The notes under the pieces: generated by a model
The model's database searches: none
Told to the model about the DNA's origin: nothing
Seen by the model: only the letters and a program-made list of their open reading frames with translations
Shown here: in pieces, positions 1 through 8,557 of the stretch
Numbering within the stretch: the stretch's first letter is position 1
Layout of the letters: every line of letters begins with the position of its first letter
Source: Polyangiaceae bacterium
GTDB taxonomy: Bacteria; Myxococcota_A; Polyangia; Polyangiales; Polyangiaceae
Direction: 5' to 3'
Assembly: GCA_025936115.1 (NCBI GenBank)
Contig: JAICTZ010000039.1
Location: forward strand, 1 to 64,000
DNA: 64,000 nt
Position numbers and translations under genes: made by a program

Positions 1-177
1 TCGCAAGCGCCGCTGATGGGTGAGTGACGGGACCGAGCGTGAGCATATCCCTTGATTGTCAAAGACCTCCGAGGATTGCGAGCACCGAGGGGGTTTTGGC
101 GCTCGCCGAACCGCTCGCAGCAATTTGCAGAATACATCGAGTCGCTCGCAATAAGAAGTCGCATTCGCGCTCCCTCA
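1..177 (-). other. probable CRISPR leader (array beyond left edge)
   Basis: This stretch lies immediately downstream of cas2 and has no convincing gene. Read on the minus strand it is less GC-rich than its surroundings. It holds a GCGAGCGG...GAGCGCCAAAACCCCC block followed by a CTCGCA and then CTTTGACAATCAA, which resembles leaders that follow cas2 in type I systems. No repeat is duplicated inside the window, so an array cannot be shown here. The last 25 or so bases on the minus strand could already be the first repeat, but a second copy would be needed to say so. It could also be ordinary spacer DNA. Confidence 0.45.
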
Positions 178-468
178 CTACACGACAATCGCAACGCGCT
201 CAGGATCGACGTAAGGGCGCCCGAGTGAGGTGATTGCGTCTGCTCCTCGCCCGTCGATCGTTCCGAGGTTGGCGAAGAGGACCTGGTCTTCGGACGGCTT
301 GATGATCCCATCGAGCTGGACGCGGAGCTCGACGAGCTCGCGATGACTCAGCTCGCATTGGAACACCGAGAGCTGGAGGTGATCGCCCCAGCCGAGCATG
401 AGCTTGTAGACTTTGCGAAGACGTTTCGGCTCGCAGATGTCGTAGGTGACGACGTAGGTGTGACGCAT
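178..468 (-). CDS. cas2: CRISPR-associated endonuclease Cas2
   Basis: Cas2 forms the Cas1-Cas2 integrase scaffold that inserts new spacers into the array. The 96-residue product has the usual family length. It begins with the ferredoxin-like first strand VVTYDI, whose Asp is the conserved acidic residue, followed by a basic helix (PKRLRKVYKLM) and the FQCEL strand typical of Cas2. It starts 20 bases after the stop of the cas4-cas1 fusion on the same strand, so the two adaptation genes form a small operon. Being last before the presumed leader is the normal position for cas2. Confidence 0.95.
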   Translation of the reverse strand: MRHTYVVTYDICEPKRLRKVYKLMLGWGDHLQLSVFQCELSHRELVELRVQLDGIIKPSEDQVLFANLGTIDGRGADAITSLGRPYVDPERVAIVV

Positions 469-488
469 GGTGACCTCGATGCGATTGC

Positions 489-2354
489 TCAGCGAACGCG
501 GAACTCGGGATAGTGTGCAATTTCGCCAAGGAGGAGCCGGCTCAATAGCCGCGCCTGTACTTCGAGTACGCGCCGATAGCTGATGCGGTAGTCGAAGACC
601 GGGTGCGTGACGAGCTGGTCCATTCGTCGCTCGAAATTCAAGATCAGGCGCTTACGTGCGGGTTGAGTGAGCGCGACGCTGCCGGCGGCGCGAATGAAGT
701 CGCTCGACTGGATGACTCCGTTGTTGAGGGCGCCGATGACGGTGGAGTCGGCCAGGACCGGCCGAAATTCCTCCATCAGGTCGAGTGCCAACGACGGCCG
801 CCCGAAATGGGGCTGGTGGTAAAACCCGAGCATGCCGTCGAGACCGACGGCTCGAACCGCCATGGATACTTCCTTTGCCAAGAGCGAGTAGCAGAACGAG
901 AGCAGCGCGTTGATCGGATCCCTCGGCGGTCGCCGATTTCGACCATCGAGATCGAATGCTTCGATGGCGTCACCCTTGAGCATTCCGGCGAATTCTCCGA
1001 AGTAGCGCCGTGCCGCGGTGCCTTCGATGCCGAGCAGGGTCTCGATGTTGTCGGCGTGGCGCGCCTTCCGCGTGAGGTGCTTGAGCTCCGACAATGCAAC
1101 GGGGTCCGGGTTCACGTGATTGCGGCGCAGCAGGGTTCGACAATTGAGGATCTTCGAGGCCACGAAGCCGCGCGCGAGCACCAAGCATCGGTTCTTGTCC
1201 TGAGTAGCGGCGTATTGAGCGAGGCGAAGCTCGACGTTCTTCGAATCATGGCTGGTGGTCTGGCCCGTAAACCAGCCACCATACGTGAAGAACAGAAGCG
1301 GAATTCCGCGATCCATGAGCCTTCGGATGACGGGAGTCGTGACGTGCACATTGCCAAAAAGGGCCAAGTGAGACGTGTTCGAGAGACGCGTCTCCTTCGC
1401 CGTCTCGCCGGACGACTGCACGATGAGCCGTTCCCCGTCGAGTCGGACCATCGCCCCCTGCGCCTGCACGTAGACCGGGAGCTTGTCATCCCGAGCAGGG
1501 AACAGGCGTCGAACGGGACGCTCGAGCCCGCCGCCGAGCCCCCAAGGGTCTTCCCCGAGCTCAAAGACAGGATCGTCGTCGACATCGGGGACATCGACGG
1601 GAACGTTCGCCAGCGCGCGGGTTTCATCCGGCAAGCAGATACCGACGAGCGAGCAACCGTTGCATTTCGGGCTGTCGTCGAGCGGCGGAGGAAGCACTCC
1701 CTCCGCACAGAGCTCCCGGATACGGACGACAGCTTCGAGCGTGCGTGCGATGAGCGAGTCGTTGATCGCGATCGGGACGCGGCGCCGATCTTTCGCGTAG
1801 TAAATCTCGCCATGGTCGCACGAGTAGCCGTGCTCACGCAGCAGGAGCACTTGCGCGCAAACCTGCGCGAGCTCCGGCAGATACGCGCCCTCTGGCATGT
1901 CGGGCTTCGAGCCTCGCTTGTACTCGACTGGCACGACGGCTCCGCCGTCGACCTCGACAAGATCGAGCTTTGCAGTGATACCCAGCTTCTCTGAGGAGAG
2001 CCATACGGACCTCGCCACGTAAGGTTCGCTGTCGTCCTTTTCGCGGCGCTCGTCGTCCGCCGTCGCCTCCCCTGTCTGTCGCAGCGGCTTGCCTTCCTCG
2101 TTCACCTTGCGGTGGACACCCTGCCCGTCGACGGTGAACTCATTCTCACCCCATTCGCCCTGCACCCGCTCGAGGTACATGAGGCGCTCGCAGTAGAGAA
2201 CCTCATTGACCATCCGCGCGGGGATCAGATTGCTCTCGTCGCGCACGATGGGTAGCTGGCGTGGGAGCGGCTTGGCTCGGGCGGAGACGTCCGCGTCGCC
2301 GTCGGCTTCGATTCGCGGTGCGGCTTCGGCTTCCGCGGCGTCTCCATCAGTCAT
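489..2354 (-). CDS. cas4-cas1: Cas4-Cas1 fusion (spacer acquisition)
   Basis: This 621-residue protein joins a Cas4 nuclease (about residues 40-245) to a Cas1 integrase (about 285-615), the architecture known from type I-G systems such as that of Geobacter sulfurreducens. In Cas4, Cys55 and Cys231, Cys234 and Cys240 are placed to bind a 4Fe-4S cluster, and Asp131, Glu144, Lys146 and Gln164 match the RecB-type nuclease motif. In Cas1, Glu444, His513 and Asp525 are the expected metal ligands. All key residues are present, so acquisition should be functional. The open frame extends further upstream, but I chose the ATG at 2354 because AGGAGAAGG lies just before it and the Cas4 homology starts after it. 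The linker at about 245-280 is acidic. Confidence 0.95.
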   Translation of the reverse strand: MTDGDAAEAEAAPRIEADGDADVSARAKPLPRQLPIVRDESNLIPARMVNEVLYCERLMYLERVQGEWGENEFTVDGQGVHRKVNEEGKPLRQTGEATADDERREKDDSEPYVARSVWLSSEKLGITAKLDLVEVDGGAVVPVEYKRGSKPDMPEGAYLPELAQVCAQVLLLREHGYSCDHGEIYYAKDRRRVPIAINDSLIARTLEAVVRIRELCAEGVLPPPLDDSPKCNGCSLVGICLPDETRALANVPVDVPDVDDDPVFELGEDPWGLGGGLERPVRRLFPARDDKLPVYVQAQGAMVRLDGERLIVQSSGETAKETRLSNTSHLALFGNVHVTTPVIRRLMDRGIPLLFFTYGGWFTGQTTSHDSKNVELRLAQYAATQDKNRCLVLARGFVASKILNCRTLLRRNHVNPDPVALSELKHLTRKARHADNIETLLGIEGTAARRYFGEFAGMLKGDAIEAFDLDGRNRRPPRDPINALLSFCYSLLAKEVSMAVRAVGLDGMLGFYHQPHFGRPSLALDLMEEFRPVLADSTVIGALNNGVIQSSDFIRAAGSVALTQPARKRLILNFERRMDQLVTHPVFDYRISYRRVLEVQARLLSRLLLGEIAHYPEFRVR

Positions 2355-2407
2355 GCGAGCCTTCTCCTCTGCGGCGCGATGCTTCTGTGGCGTGCTACGC
2401 TCTGAAA

Positions 2408-2965
2408 ATGACGTTGCCCGCGAAAGGTCCTGCGACCTACGCCGACATCGTCGCGCTTCCCGAGCACCTCGTGGGCGAGATCCTGAGCGGAGAGCTCGTA
2501 GTGAGTCCGCGCCCGGCGCCGCGGCATGCCAACGTTGCCTCGAGCCTCGGCGGCATCCTCGTGCCGCCGTATCGATTCGGTGACGGTGGCCCTGGCGGCT
2601 GGCGAATTCTTGACGAACCCGAGCTCCACCTCGGAGACGACGTGTTGGTGCCCGATCTCGGGGGCTGGCGTTCTGAACGACTCCCAAGCGTCCCAGAGGA
2701 AGCGTACTTCACGTTGCCACCCGATTGGGTGTGCCAGGTCTTGTCTCCGTCGACGAGTCGCGTGGACAGAACCCGAAAGCTCCCCATCTACGCACGCTCT
2801 GCTGTGCCGTACGCTTGGTTGATCGACCCCGCGACGCAGACCCTCGAGGTGTACCGGCTCGAGTCGGGACACTGGATGGTCGCAGCGACGCACGGTGGCG
2901 ACGAGCGAGTGCGGGCGGCGCCGTTCGAGGCGATTACGGCCGACTTGGCGCTCCTGTGGGTGTGA
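2408..2965 (+). CDS. Uma2-family (DUF820) PD-(D/E)XK-fold protein, catalytic Glu replaced
   Basis: Uma2 proteins have a restriction-endonuclease-like fold and unknown substrates; they are often found in many copies in myxobacteria and cyanobacteria. The 185-residue product shows the family pattern: a VGEILSGELVVSPRP strand near residue 20, VLVPDLGGWR carrying the first acidic residue near 80, then VLSPSTSRVDRTRKL and WLIDPATQTLEVY. The position normally occupied by Glu in the E-V-L-S-P motif is Gln110 (codon CAG at 2735-2737), so nuclease activity is doubtful. I chose the ATG at 2408, where the homology starts; the frame is open further upstream but overlaps cas4-cas1. It is transcribed divergently from cas4-cas1, 53 bases away. 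Confidence 0.85.
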   Translation: MTLPAKGPATYADIVALPEHLVGEILSGELVVSPRPAPRHANVASSLGGILVPPYRFGDGGPGGWRILDEPELHLGDDVLVPDLGGWRSERLPSVPEEAYFTLPPDWVCQVLSPSTSRVDRTRKLPIYARSAVPYAWLIDPATQTLEVYRLESGHWMVAATHGGDERVRAAPFEAITADLALLWV

Positions 2966-3078
2966 AATGACGCGCGTCGGAACAGGCAGTGTGCCCTTTG
3001 GGTCCGACCGAGAGCAACGCGAGGCGACTCGTTCACGCGTCGGTCGAACGAGCCGTGCTAACCTCTGACGCGCTAGCC

Positions 3079-3375
3079 ATGGTGAGCCAACGTGACGTCG
3101 TCCTGAGTATCCTGCGGGCGCACCGCCCTGATTTCGAAAAGCACGGCGTCCGCTCACTCTTGCTTTTCGGCTCCACGGCGAGGAACGAAGCTCGGGACGA
3201 CAGCGACATCGATTTACTCGTCGACTTTGATCGTCCCGTGGGGCTCTTTGCCTTGACCAGGCTTCAGCTAGACCTCGAGCGCTGGCTCGGGCGCCGTGTG
3301 GATCTCGTGACCCTCGACGCGCTGCGGCCGGAGTTCCGCGAACGCATCTTGCGCGAGGCGCTGCGTGCCGCGTAG
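3079..3375 (+). CDS. mntA: MntA-like minimal nucleotidyltransferase (antitoxin)
   Basis: MntA antitoxins inactivate the HepT RNase by transferring AMP to a tyrosine beside its active site. The 98-residue product has the nucleotidyltransferase signature GS-X10-DxD: Gly31-Ser32, then Asp43 and Asp45, with a third acid at Asp49. The length fits the minimal MNT family. The next gene, hepT, overlaps its end by 11 bases, the usual arrangement of the pair. The ATG at 3079 is preferred because upstream codons fall outside the family's homology; no strong ribosome binding site is visible. It lies on the strand opposite to the cas genes and between their two modules. Confidence 0.9.
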   Translation: MVSQRDVVLSILRAHRPDFEKHGVRSLLLFGSTARNEARDDSDIDLLVDFDRPVGLFALTRLQLDLERWLGRRVDLVTLDALRPEFRERILREALRAA

Positions 3376-3724
3376 GGACACGGTCGAACGTCTCAAGGAT
3401 ATCCTCGGCGCAATCGAGCGCATCGTGGGCTACACGGAGGGCCTGACTTACGAACAGTTTTGCGCAGATGGACGGACGATTGAGGCGGTCCAATACAATT
3501 TCATCGTCATAGGCGAAGCAGTCGCGCACCTGCCGCTGAAGCTCACGGAGTCGCATCCAGAAATTCCCTGGCCCGAAATGCGAGGCCTTAGGAACGTAGT
3601 TGCGCACGCCTATTTTGTGGTGTCGTCCTCGGTGCTGTGGCAGACGGCCCGTTCCGACTTGGTGCCTCTCGTCGCGCCGGTACAGGGGCTGATTGACGAG
3701 CTGAATCGAGCGGCCAAGGACTGA
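3365..3724 (+). CDS. hepT: HepT-like RNase toxin (DUF86)
   Basis: HepT is a HEPN-fold RNase toxin paired with MntA. The 119-residue product carries the R-X4-6-H-x-Y motif as Arg76, His81 and Tyr83 in RNVVAHAY; the Tyr is the known target of AMP transfer in characterised pairs. The YNFIVIGEA stretch near residue 44 is typical of the family. Translation appears to start at a GTG inside mntA, giving an 11-base overlap that suggests coupled expression. It ends 45 bases before the convergent csb2 stop. All catalytic residues are present, so an active toxin is expected. Confidence 0.92.
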   Translation: MPRRDTVERLKDILGAIERIVGYTEGLTYEQFCADGRTIEAVQYNFIVIGEAVAHLPLKLTESHPEIPWPEMRGLRNVVAHAYFVVSSSVLWQTARSDLVPLVAPVQGLIDELNRAAKD

Positions 3725-3769
3725 GGCACTACCGTGAATGATGCTCGTCATCGAACCCCCATTCTTCTG

Positions 3770-5284
3770 TCATTCCGACACTGGGCGAAAAAGACCGAGA
3801 CCGAAGCTGCTTGAGTGCCCCAATCGGATGGGCCCGCCGACGCTCATCGTGAACCGCAGTCGAATCATCTGCCCCCTTCGGTCTCCAATGAACGCGCGCT
3901 TGTGCGCTTCCCGTCGAGGGACGTGAACCGATACCCACTGGGGAGGGCCGCAGAGTTCCACTTCGACGTCATGACTCGTCGCGCGCCGCTGAAGCTCGCG
4001 ACGGATCTGATCGACTATCGACTCCCCTTCCCGCTCTTTGCCTCCTCGAAGATGATGACGAGGCGGTACGTACGGAGTCACCGACTCCCAAAGGTTGGAT
4101 GACTTCCCGTCGAATCCCGGCGGCCACGGGACCTCTCGATCGAGCGGAACGAGCCGCACCTTCCATTCCTCTGAGTCCGAACCCGCTGCGGCCCATGACA
4201 CATCGCGCGCTGCAGCGAGCAGAATTGCCTCTTGCTCATCTGCATCGAACGCGCGCGAGCCTCTCCAGACAAGGATGCGTGTCGGCTGACCGTCCTCGCA
4301 CCACGCGAGGAACTCCGTATGACGGTGGCCATTCAGCGGCTCGTTGTTCGCGTCCTTGCCGACCATGTCGGCGACCGCCTCGCGGACGCTCTTGCCCAGG
4401 CGCGTCCACGTTGCCGAAGCGTCACCCGTCTTGAGCCGCAGAAGTTCGGTGAGCACGGCGCCTCGAAACCGGGACGTGAGTCGCACGATTGCGCGCGCAT
4501 CGGGCGCGACGTTCCACCCAATTGCGAACTGCATTAGGTGGCAATCGAGCCGATGCGCAGGCACACGTCTGCGCTCTTGGGAGGCCGAGCGCGGTGGCCG
4601 GACCGCATAGAGCCATTGCGCGCCCGGAGGAACGGCCCGCTTCACGGCTTCGGGATTGTCGGTTGTGCGCTCGATGTCGTCGCGCGAGGCATTCTGTAGC
4701 GGCGATAGGACCGGAGCAGCGCCTGCCGTGCGCTTGTCGACGAGTGTGCAGTTAGGTGTCGGTATCTCGGTTGTCGAACCCGCGATCCGAACGCGCGTGA
4801 ACGTCTCGGCGCGTCCGAAGTAGATTGTACGCTTGAGGCACTGCGCGAGCAGAGCACGAAGTTCGTCAGTCCAGTCATCCCCTTCGAGGAACCACCACAC
4901 GGGCGATTCGGGCGGCACGCACCAATAGTTGTCCTGGACGAGGCTGGTTCCATAGCTGCGTGTCCCTGCCTTCTTCTTCTCGGCTGGCCGCCAGCCGAAC
5001 TCGGCCGGGTGGTACTGCCTGAGCGGGCTTCCCTTCCGCGCGTCAGCCGGAAGATGGAACGCGTACGAGCTTTTGCACAACGCGGCTTGAAGTTGTTCCA
5101 GCTTCGCGGGGTCCGGCTCCTTCTCCGCTTCGCGCGCCCACTGATACCAGCGCGCGGTGACCGCGCGAACCAAGCGCCAAGGGCTCGGAGGCCACTCGCC
5201 GTGCGGATCGTCGAACGGATTCACACGCCAAGGCGTGGCGTGGAAGCGTCCAAGTGGGAACTCTTGTCGAAGGACGAGTTTCAT
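3770..5284 (-). CDS. csb2: Csb2, type I-G Cascade subunit (Cas5-Cas6 fusion)
   Basis: Csb2 (GSU0054 family) is regarded as a fusion of Cas5, which caps the crRNA 5' end, with Cas6, which cuts pre-crRNA. The 504-residue protein starts with a Cas5/RAMP-like strand and FPLGRFHATPWR. It ends with the Cas6-like glycine-rich stretch GGPIRLGHSSSFGLGLF near residue 485. The ATG overlaps the csb1 stop as ATGA, so the genes are translationally coupled. It is the last gene of the effector operon and converges on hepT. No separate cas5 or cas6 gene is present in the window, which agrees with this assignment. Confidence 0.9.
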   Translation of the reverse strand: MKLVLRQEFPLGRFHATPWRVNPFDDPHGEWPPSPWRLVRAVTARWYQWAREAEKEPDPAKLEQLQAALCKSSYAFHLPADARKGSPLRQYHPAEFGWRPAEKKKAGTRSYGTSLVQDNYWCVPPESPVWWFLEGDDWTDELRALLAQCLKRTIYFGRAETFTRVRIAGSTTEIPTPNCTLVDKRTAGAAPVLSPLQNASRDDIERTTDNPEAVKRAVPPGAQWLYAVRPPRSASQERRRVPAHRLDCHLMQFAIGWNVAPDARAIVRLTSRFRGAVLTELLRLKTGDASATWTRLGKSVREAVADMVGKDANNEPLNGHRHTEFLAWCEDGQPTRILVWRGSRAFDADEQEAILLAAARDVSWAAAGSDSEEWKVRLVPLDREVPWPPGFDGKSSNLWESVTPYVPPRHHLRGGKEREGESIVDQIRRELQRRATSHDVEVELCGPPQWVSVHVPRREAHKRAFIGDRRGQMIRLRFTMSVGGPIRLGHSSSFGLGLFRPVSE

Positions 5285-6426
5285 CCCTCGGTCTCTCCCG
5301 AGCTCTCGTCTTCACTGGTGCTCTCGCCTACCTCAACCTGACCTTCCCGATACAGCTCCTCACGCGGCCAGAACACGTCGGTGATCCGTTGGTCGCCGAA
5401 GCCAGCAGCGGAGATGGCGGCCTTGATGTCAACCTCAAGCTCCACGTCCTGATCGTAGTTCTTGAGGGCAGTGCAGCGCAGATGACAACCAGACCGAAAG
5501 CGGAAGGGTGACTCGAGGAGCTTCTGGATCTTCCACAAAGCGAGAGCGACGAGGAACTCCTGTTGAATCTCAGAAAGGCCGAGCGTATTGGTGCCCTTCT
5601 TGCGGCCGAACGACCGGATGAGACTCACATCCAGCACGAAGGTGGCGCGGATCGACTCGGCGGTCGCGTCATCGACCGCGAAGATCGGTTGGCCGGATGT
5701 GGTCTTCCCGAGCCGGTCGAACTTCACGCCGGACCGATCGACGCGACCGGCACCGACGGCCTCGAGATGCGCCGTCAGCGCGCGCGGGATCTTGATCTGC
5801 CACTGTGGGAAGAGCACCCCATGGACGAGCGAGTTCGGATCGACCTCGAAGATCGTTTTGAAGACGTTCCACCACTTCTCAGGCGGCGGGTGCGCCTTCG
5901 AGCTTCCGGGCAGAACGATGCCGAACTTGTCGATGAGGTCACGCTCGAGCGTAACCGACTCATCCTTCCCGTCCTTGTTCTTCTTCGTTGCCTTGGCATT
6001 TCCGATCAGGACAGTGCCCTGGATGAAATACGAGGAAGCGATGCGGTGGCCCTCCGTGAGGCTCGTCACGACGACCTCGCGGTTCTCGGTGGTCTCCTCG
6101 CCCTCCGTCATGTTCGTGACGCAGCGGACGTACGGCAAGCCGTCGAGGTCATCCACGAGCTCGAGGTCGTGCGCGCCGCGCTGGCAGACCGTCTCGAGGT
6201 GGTTGGCCATGCTCGCGGCGCTGTCGACGATGCAGACGTTCTCGGTGCTACGGTCCTTGCGCGGCGCCTTATAGATGACGTGGCCGATCTCCGGGAACCC
6301 GGCGGGCTGGAACCGATCGCCGACGATTGGCTCTAGCGTCGCGGTCAGAACGAGCGGCGACTCGCCCTTCAAGACGCCCGCCGGGTTGAGCTTCTTCGGT
6401 GGATTCTTCTTCTCTGCTTCAGACAT
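5281..6426 (-). CDS. csb1: Csb1, type I-G Cas7-like backbone subunit
   Basis: Csb1 (GSU0053 family) is the Cas7 subunit that polymerises along the crRNA in type I-G Cascade. The 381-residue product contains the family stretches LVLTATLEPIVGDRFQPAGFPEIG near the start (given here only as a landmark at residues 25-48), DSAASMANHLE near 70, and IRATFVLDVSLIRSFG near 270. A longer frame is open upstream, but I chose the ATG at 6426 because AAGGAGA precedes it and the upstream part overlaps csx17. The csx17 stop lies 8 bases inside csb1 and the csb1 stop overlaps the csb2 start. The C-terminus is an acidic Ser/Glu tail. Confidence 0.93.
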   Translation of the reverse strand: MSEAEKKNPPKKLNPAGVLKGESPLVLTATLEPIVGDRFQPAGFPEIGHVIYKAPRKDRSTENVCIVDSAASMANHLETVCQRGAHDLELVDDLDGLPYVRCVTNMTEGEETTENREVVVTSLTEGHRIASSYFIQGTVLIGNAKATKKNKDGKDESVTLERDLIDKFGIVLPGSSKAHPPPEKWWNVFKTIFEVDPNSLVHGVLFPQWQIKIPRALTAHLEAVGAGRVDRSGVKFDRLGKTTSGQPIFAVDDATAESIRATFVLDVSLIRSFGRKKGTNTLGLSEIQQEFLVALALWKIQKLLESPFRFRSGCHLRCTALKNYDQDVELEVDIKAAISAAGFGDQRITDVFWPREELYREGQVEVGESTSEDESSGETEG

Positions 6427-8557
6427 GAAGTTGGTCTCCTTGTTGCCGGCGTCGAGGACGAAGCCAGCGTTCGAACAGGACCACCCGATCGCGGTCCGAG
6501 ATCGTGAACAGTAGGGCCGCGACGAGGCGGTCTGGGTCGTGAGATCGCCAAGGCGCGGCGAACGACGCGAGGCGCGCGCCGGCCATCGCATAGCGGCTGC
6601 TCGCGAGCCGTAGCGCGGCCGCGGTGTTCCCAGCGCGGACCAGCGTGACGAGCGAGCGCGCGGCCTCCGTCGTACGTGCGCCGCTCTCGTCAGTAAGGAG
6701 GTCATTGGGCGACACGTTCCTGACGATCAACGGGCGCTGGTCGACAAGCGGCTGCACGAGGCCAAACAAGGCCAGCTCACCATCTGCTCGCAGAGCTTGG
6801 ACCTCCCCATGGATGAGAGCGCGCACCGCCTGCGGGACCCTTCTCCAGTCGAAGAGCGCGAGCCGGGAGAGCCACGCCGAGAAGAGCCCTTCGTCGACGT
6901 CGCCAGCGAGCCACTGACGCACCTGCGAGGCCGTGGCGGGCAAAGGTGCTCGCCCATACCGGGCGTTGTCCACGTCGACGTTTCGGTCGAGAAGCGTCCT
7001 CGACAACACGGCACCGAGAACCCGAGCAAACTGGCCCGGTCCCCAGACCCAACGCGCGGGCGGGCGCTCCGCGTGGGTATACCGGGCGTACGTCGGTCCG
7101 TACTTCCACTCGACGCCGAAGCGATATATCGCGAAGGGCCGCCCGCCCGGGAAGGCCGAGACAATCGACAACGCGAGCCGCGCCTCGATTCCGGGCTGCT
7201 CCCTGGCGAACAGCAACGGCAGCCATTCGAGCGGCAGCGGCTCCCAACGGACCTTACCGGCGCGGAAGGCGCGATTGCGGTCGATGCGATCCAGCGCGGT
7301 GGCGATCGCGTCCAGCATCACGACGGCCGCTTCGGAGCAGTTCGGCTCTGCGGCAACGTCGAGGAGTGCCGCCTCGACGGGCCCACGAAGCCCGACGAAA
7401 CGCTTCCCGTCACGAGGAAAGCCGCGCTGCTCAAGCAGCGTGGTGACTCGCTCAAGCGTGAGCGAGGTCGCCGCGCCATTCGCACCGACGTCAGCATCGA
7501 GCATGAATCGAGCTTCCAAGCGCGGCTCGAATGTATTGGCGCTTGTCGTCCGACCAAGCGTGAAGCGGCGAAACTCGCTGACCCCCGCATCGACACCCCG
7601 CTCGCGAATGGCAGTCGCGAATGCAGCGGGTGTTAGGGCCCCACGACCATGCAGCTCGGCTCTGCCGCGTGAGAAAAGCAGGCTCGCCTCCGCGAGCGTC
7701 ATCGGCCGCGCCCACAATGGGATCCAGATCTCACCGCGAAGGCGATCGGCCTCTTTTTCGGCGGTCGCCGCGATGGGCTGCGTGACGAAGGGGAACGCAC
7801 CGACGGCGTGCGTCCGGGCACCTAGCCGTCGGGATGCGCCCCCTGCAAAGAAGGGAAGTCCTTCGCAAGCCAGAACCATCGCCCACGGAGACAGCCCGGC
7901 CTCACGGTAGGGCTTCTGACCATTGTTGTAGAGCCTATTGGACGCGCTGAACCAACTCGCCGCGTTCAAAGAACCCTTTTTCTTTTTGCCTTCGAGTGGA
8001 ACGTCAGTCGCAAGCCACGCGACAACATCTCCGAGCAACAGGTCGCGGAGGTGCCTTCGGATGTCTTGCTTGCCCGGAGTAGCCAGTAGGTTCGTGGCGC
8101 GCCTCCATCCATCTGAAAAGTCACGATTGCCTGCGCTTCCGCCATTACCAGTGAGCGGGTTGAACATCTGGCGTGTCGTCGCGACGATGTGGGCATCGAG
8201 CATCGCAACGGCATCTTCGGCCAGGTCAGTGCGCCAAGCAGCAATAGGCGCGCCTGCTTGGGAGGCGGTGTTCTTGTTCTGTCCGAGCTTGGTGCCTTTT
8301 GTCTGCTCCGCGAGCCAACCTCGTTCGTATGGAGTCCACGTGCGTTGACTTGCGACTTGCGCGAGTTCATCGAGCACTGCGTCTAGGGTTGGGGGACCAC
8401 CGATTACCTGCAGCACCCCGTCACGCCATGCGATGCGCGTGCTCGGCCACTTCCGACTCAGCACACGCAAGAGGCCGAGCGATGCGAGGTAGTTGCCGAG
8501 GTCGTCGGCCGAGAGGCCAGGGAGCGGGAGCGCCGGGAGGCGAATTTCAGCAGCCAT
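6419..8557 (-). CDS. csx17: Csx17 (Cas8-like large subunit, type I-G)
   Basis: Csx17 takes the place of the Cas8 large subunit in type I-G effector complexes, where it is expected to recognise target DNA. The 712-residue product begins LPALPLPGLSADDLGNYLASLGLLRVL, a Csx17 landmark at residues 6-32. It also has MFNPLTGNGGSAGNRDF near 140 and YREAGLSPWAMVLACEGL near 230, all characteristic of the family. I chose the ATG at 8557 because the homology begins there; further upstream codons lie inside cas3. It overlaps cas3 by 11 bases and csb1 by 8. No nuclease motif is visible, as expected. Confidence 0.92.
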   Translation of the reverse strand: MAAEIRLPALPLPGLSADDLGNYLASLGLLRVLSRKWPSTRIAWRDGVLQVIGGPPTLDAVLDELAQVASQRTWTPYERGWLAEQTKGTKLGQNKNTASQAGAPIAAWRTDLAEDAVAMLDAHIVATTRQMFNPLTGNGGSAGNRDFSDGWRRATNLLATPGKQDIRRHLRDLLLGDVVAWLATDVPLEGKKKKGSLNAASWFSASNRLYNNGQKPYREAGLSPWAMVLACEGLPFFAGGASRRLGARTHAVGAFPFVTQPIAATAEKEADRLRGEIWIPLWARPMTLAEASLLFSRGRAELHGRGALTPAAFATAIRERGVDAGVSEFRRFTLGRTTSANTFEPRLEARFMLDADVGANGAATSLTLERVTTLLEQRGFPRDGKRFVGLRGPVEAALLDVAAEPNCSEAAVVMLDAIATALDRIDRNRAFRAGKVRWEPLPLEWLPLLFAREQPGIEARLALSIVSAFPGGRPFAIYRFGVEWKYGPTYARYTHAERPPARWVWGPGQFARVLGAVLSRTLLDRNVDVDNARYGRAPLPATASQVRQWLAGDVDEGLFSAWLSRLALFDWRRVPQAVRALIHGEVQALRADGELALFGLVQPLVDQRPLIVRNVSPNDLLTDESGARTTEAARSLVTLVRAGNTAAALRLASSRYAMAGARLASFAAPWRSHDPDRLVAALLFTISDRDRVVLFERWLRPRRRQQGDQLHV

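Noticed and set aside
603-1994. 463-codon plus-strand frame opposite cas4-cas1
   Set aside because: It is the antisense of a well-supported cas4-cas1 gene, has no known motifs, and arises from GC-rich codon bias.
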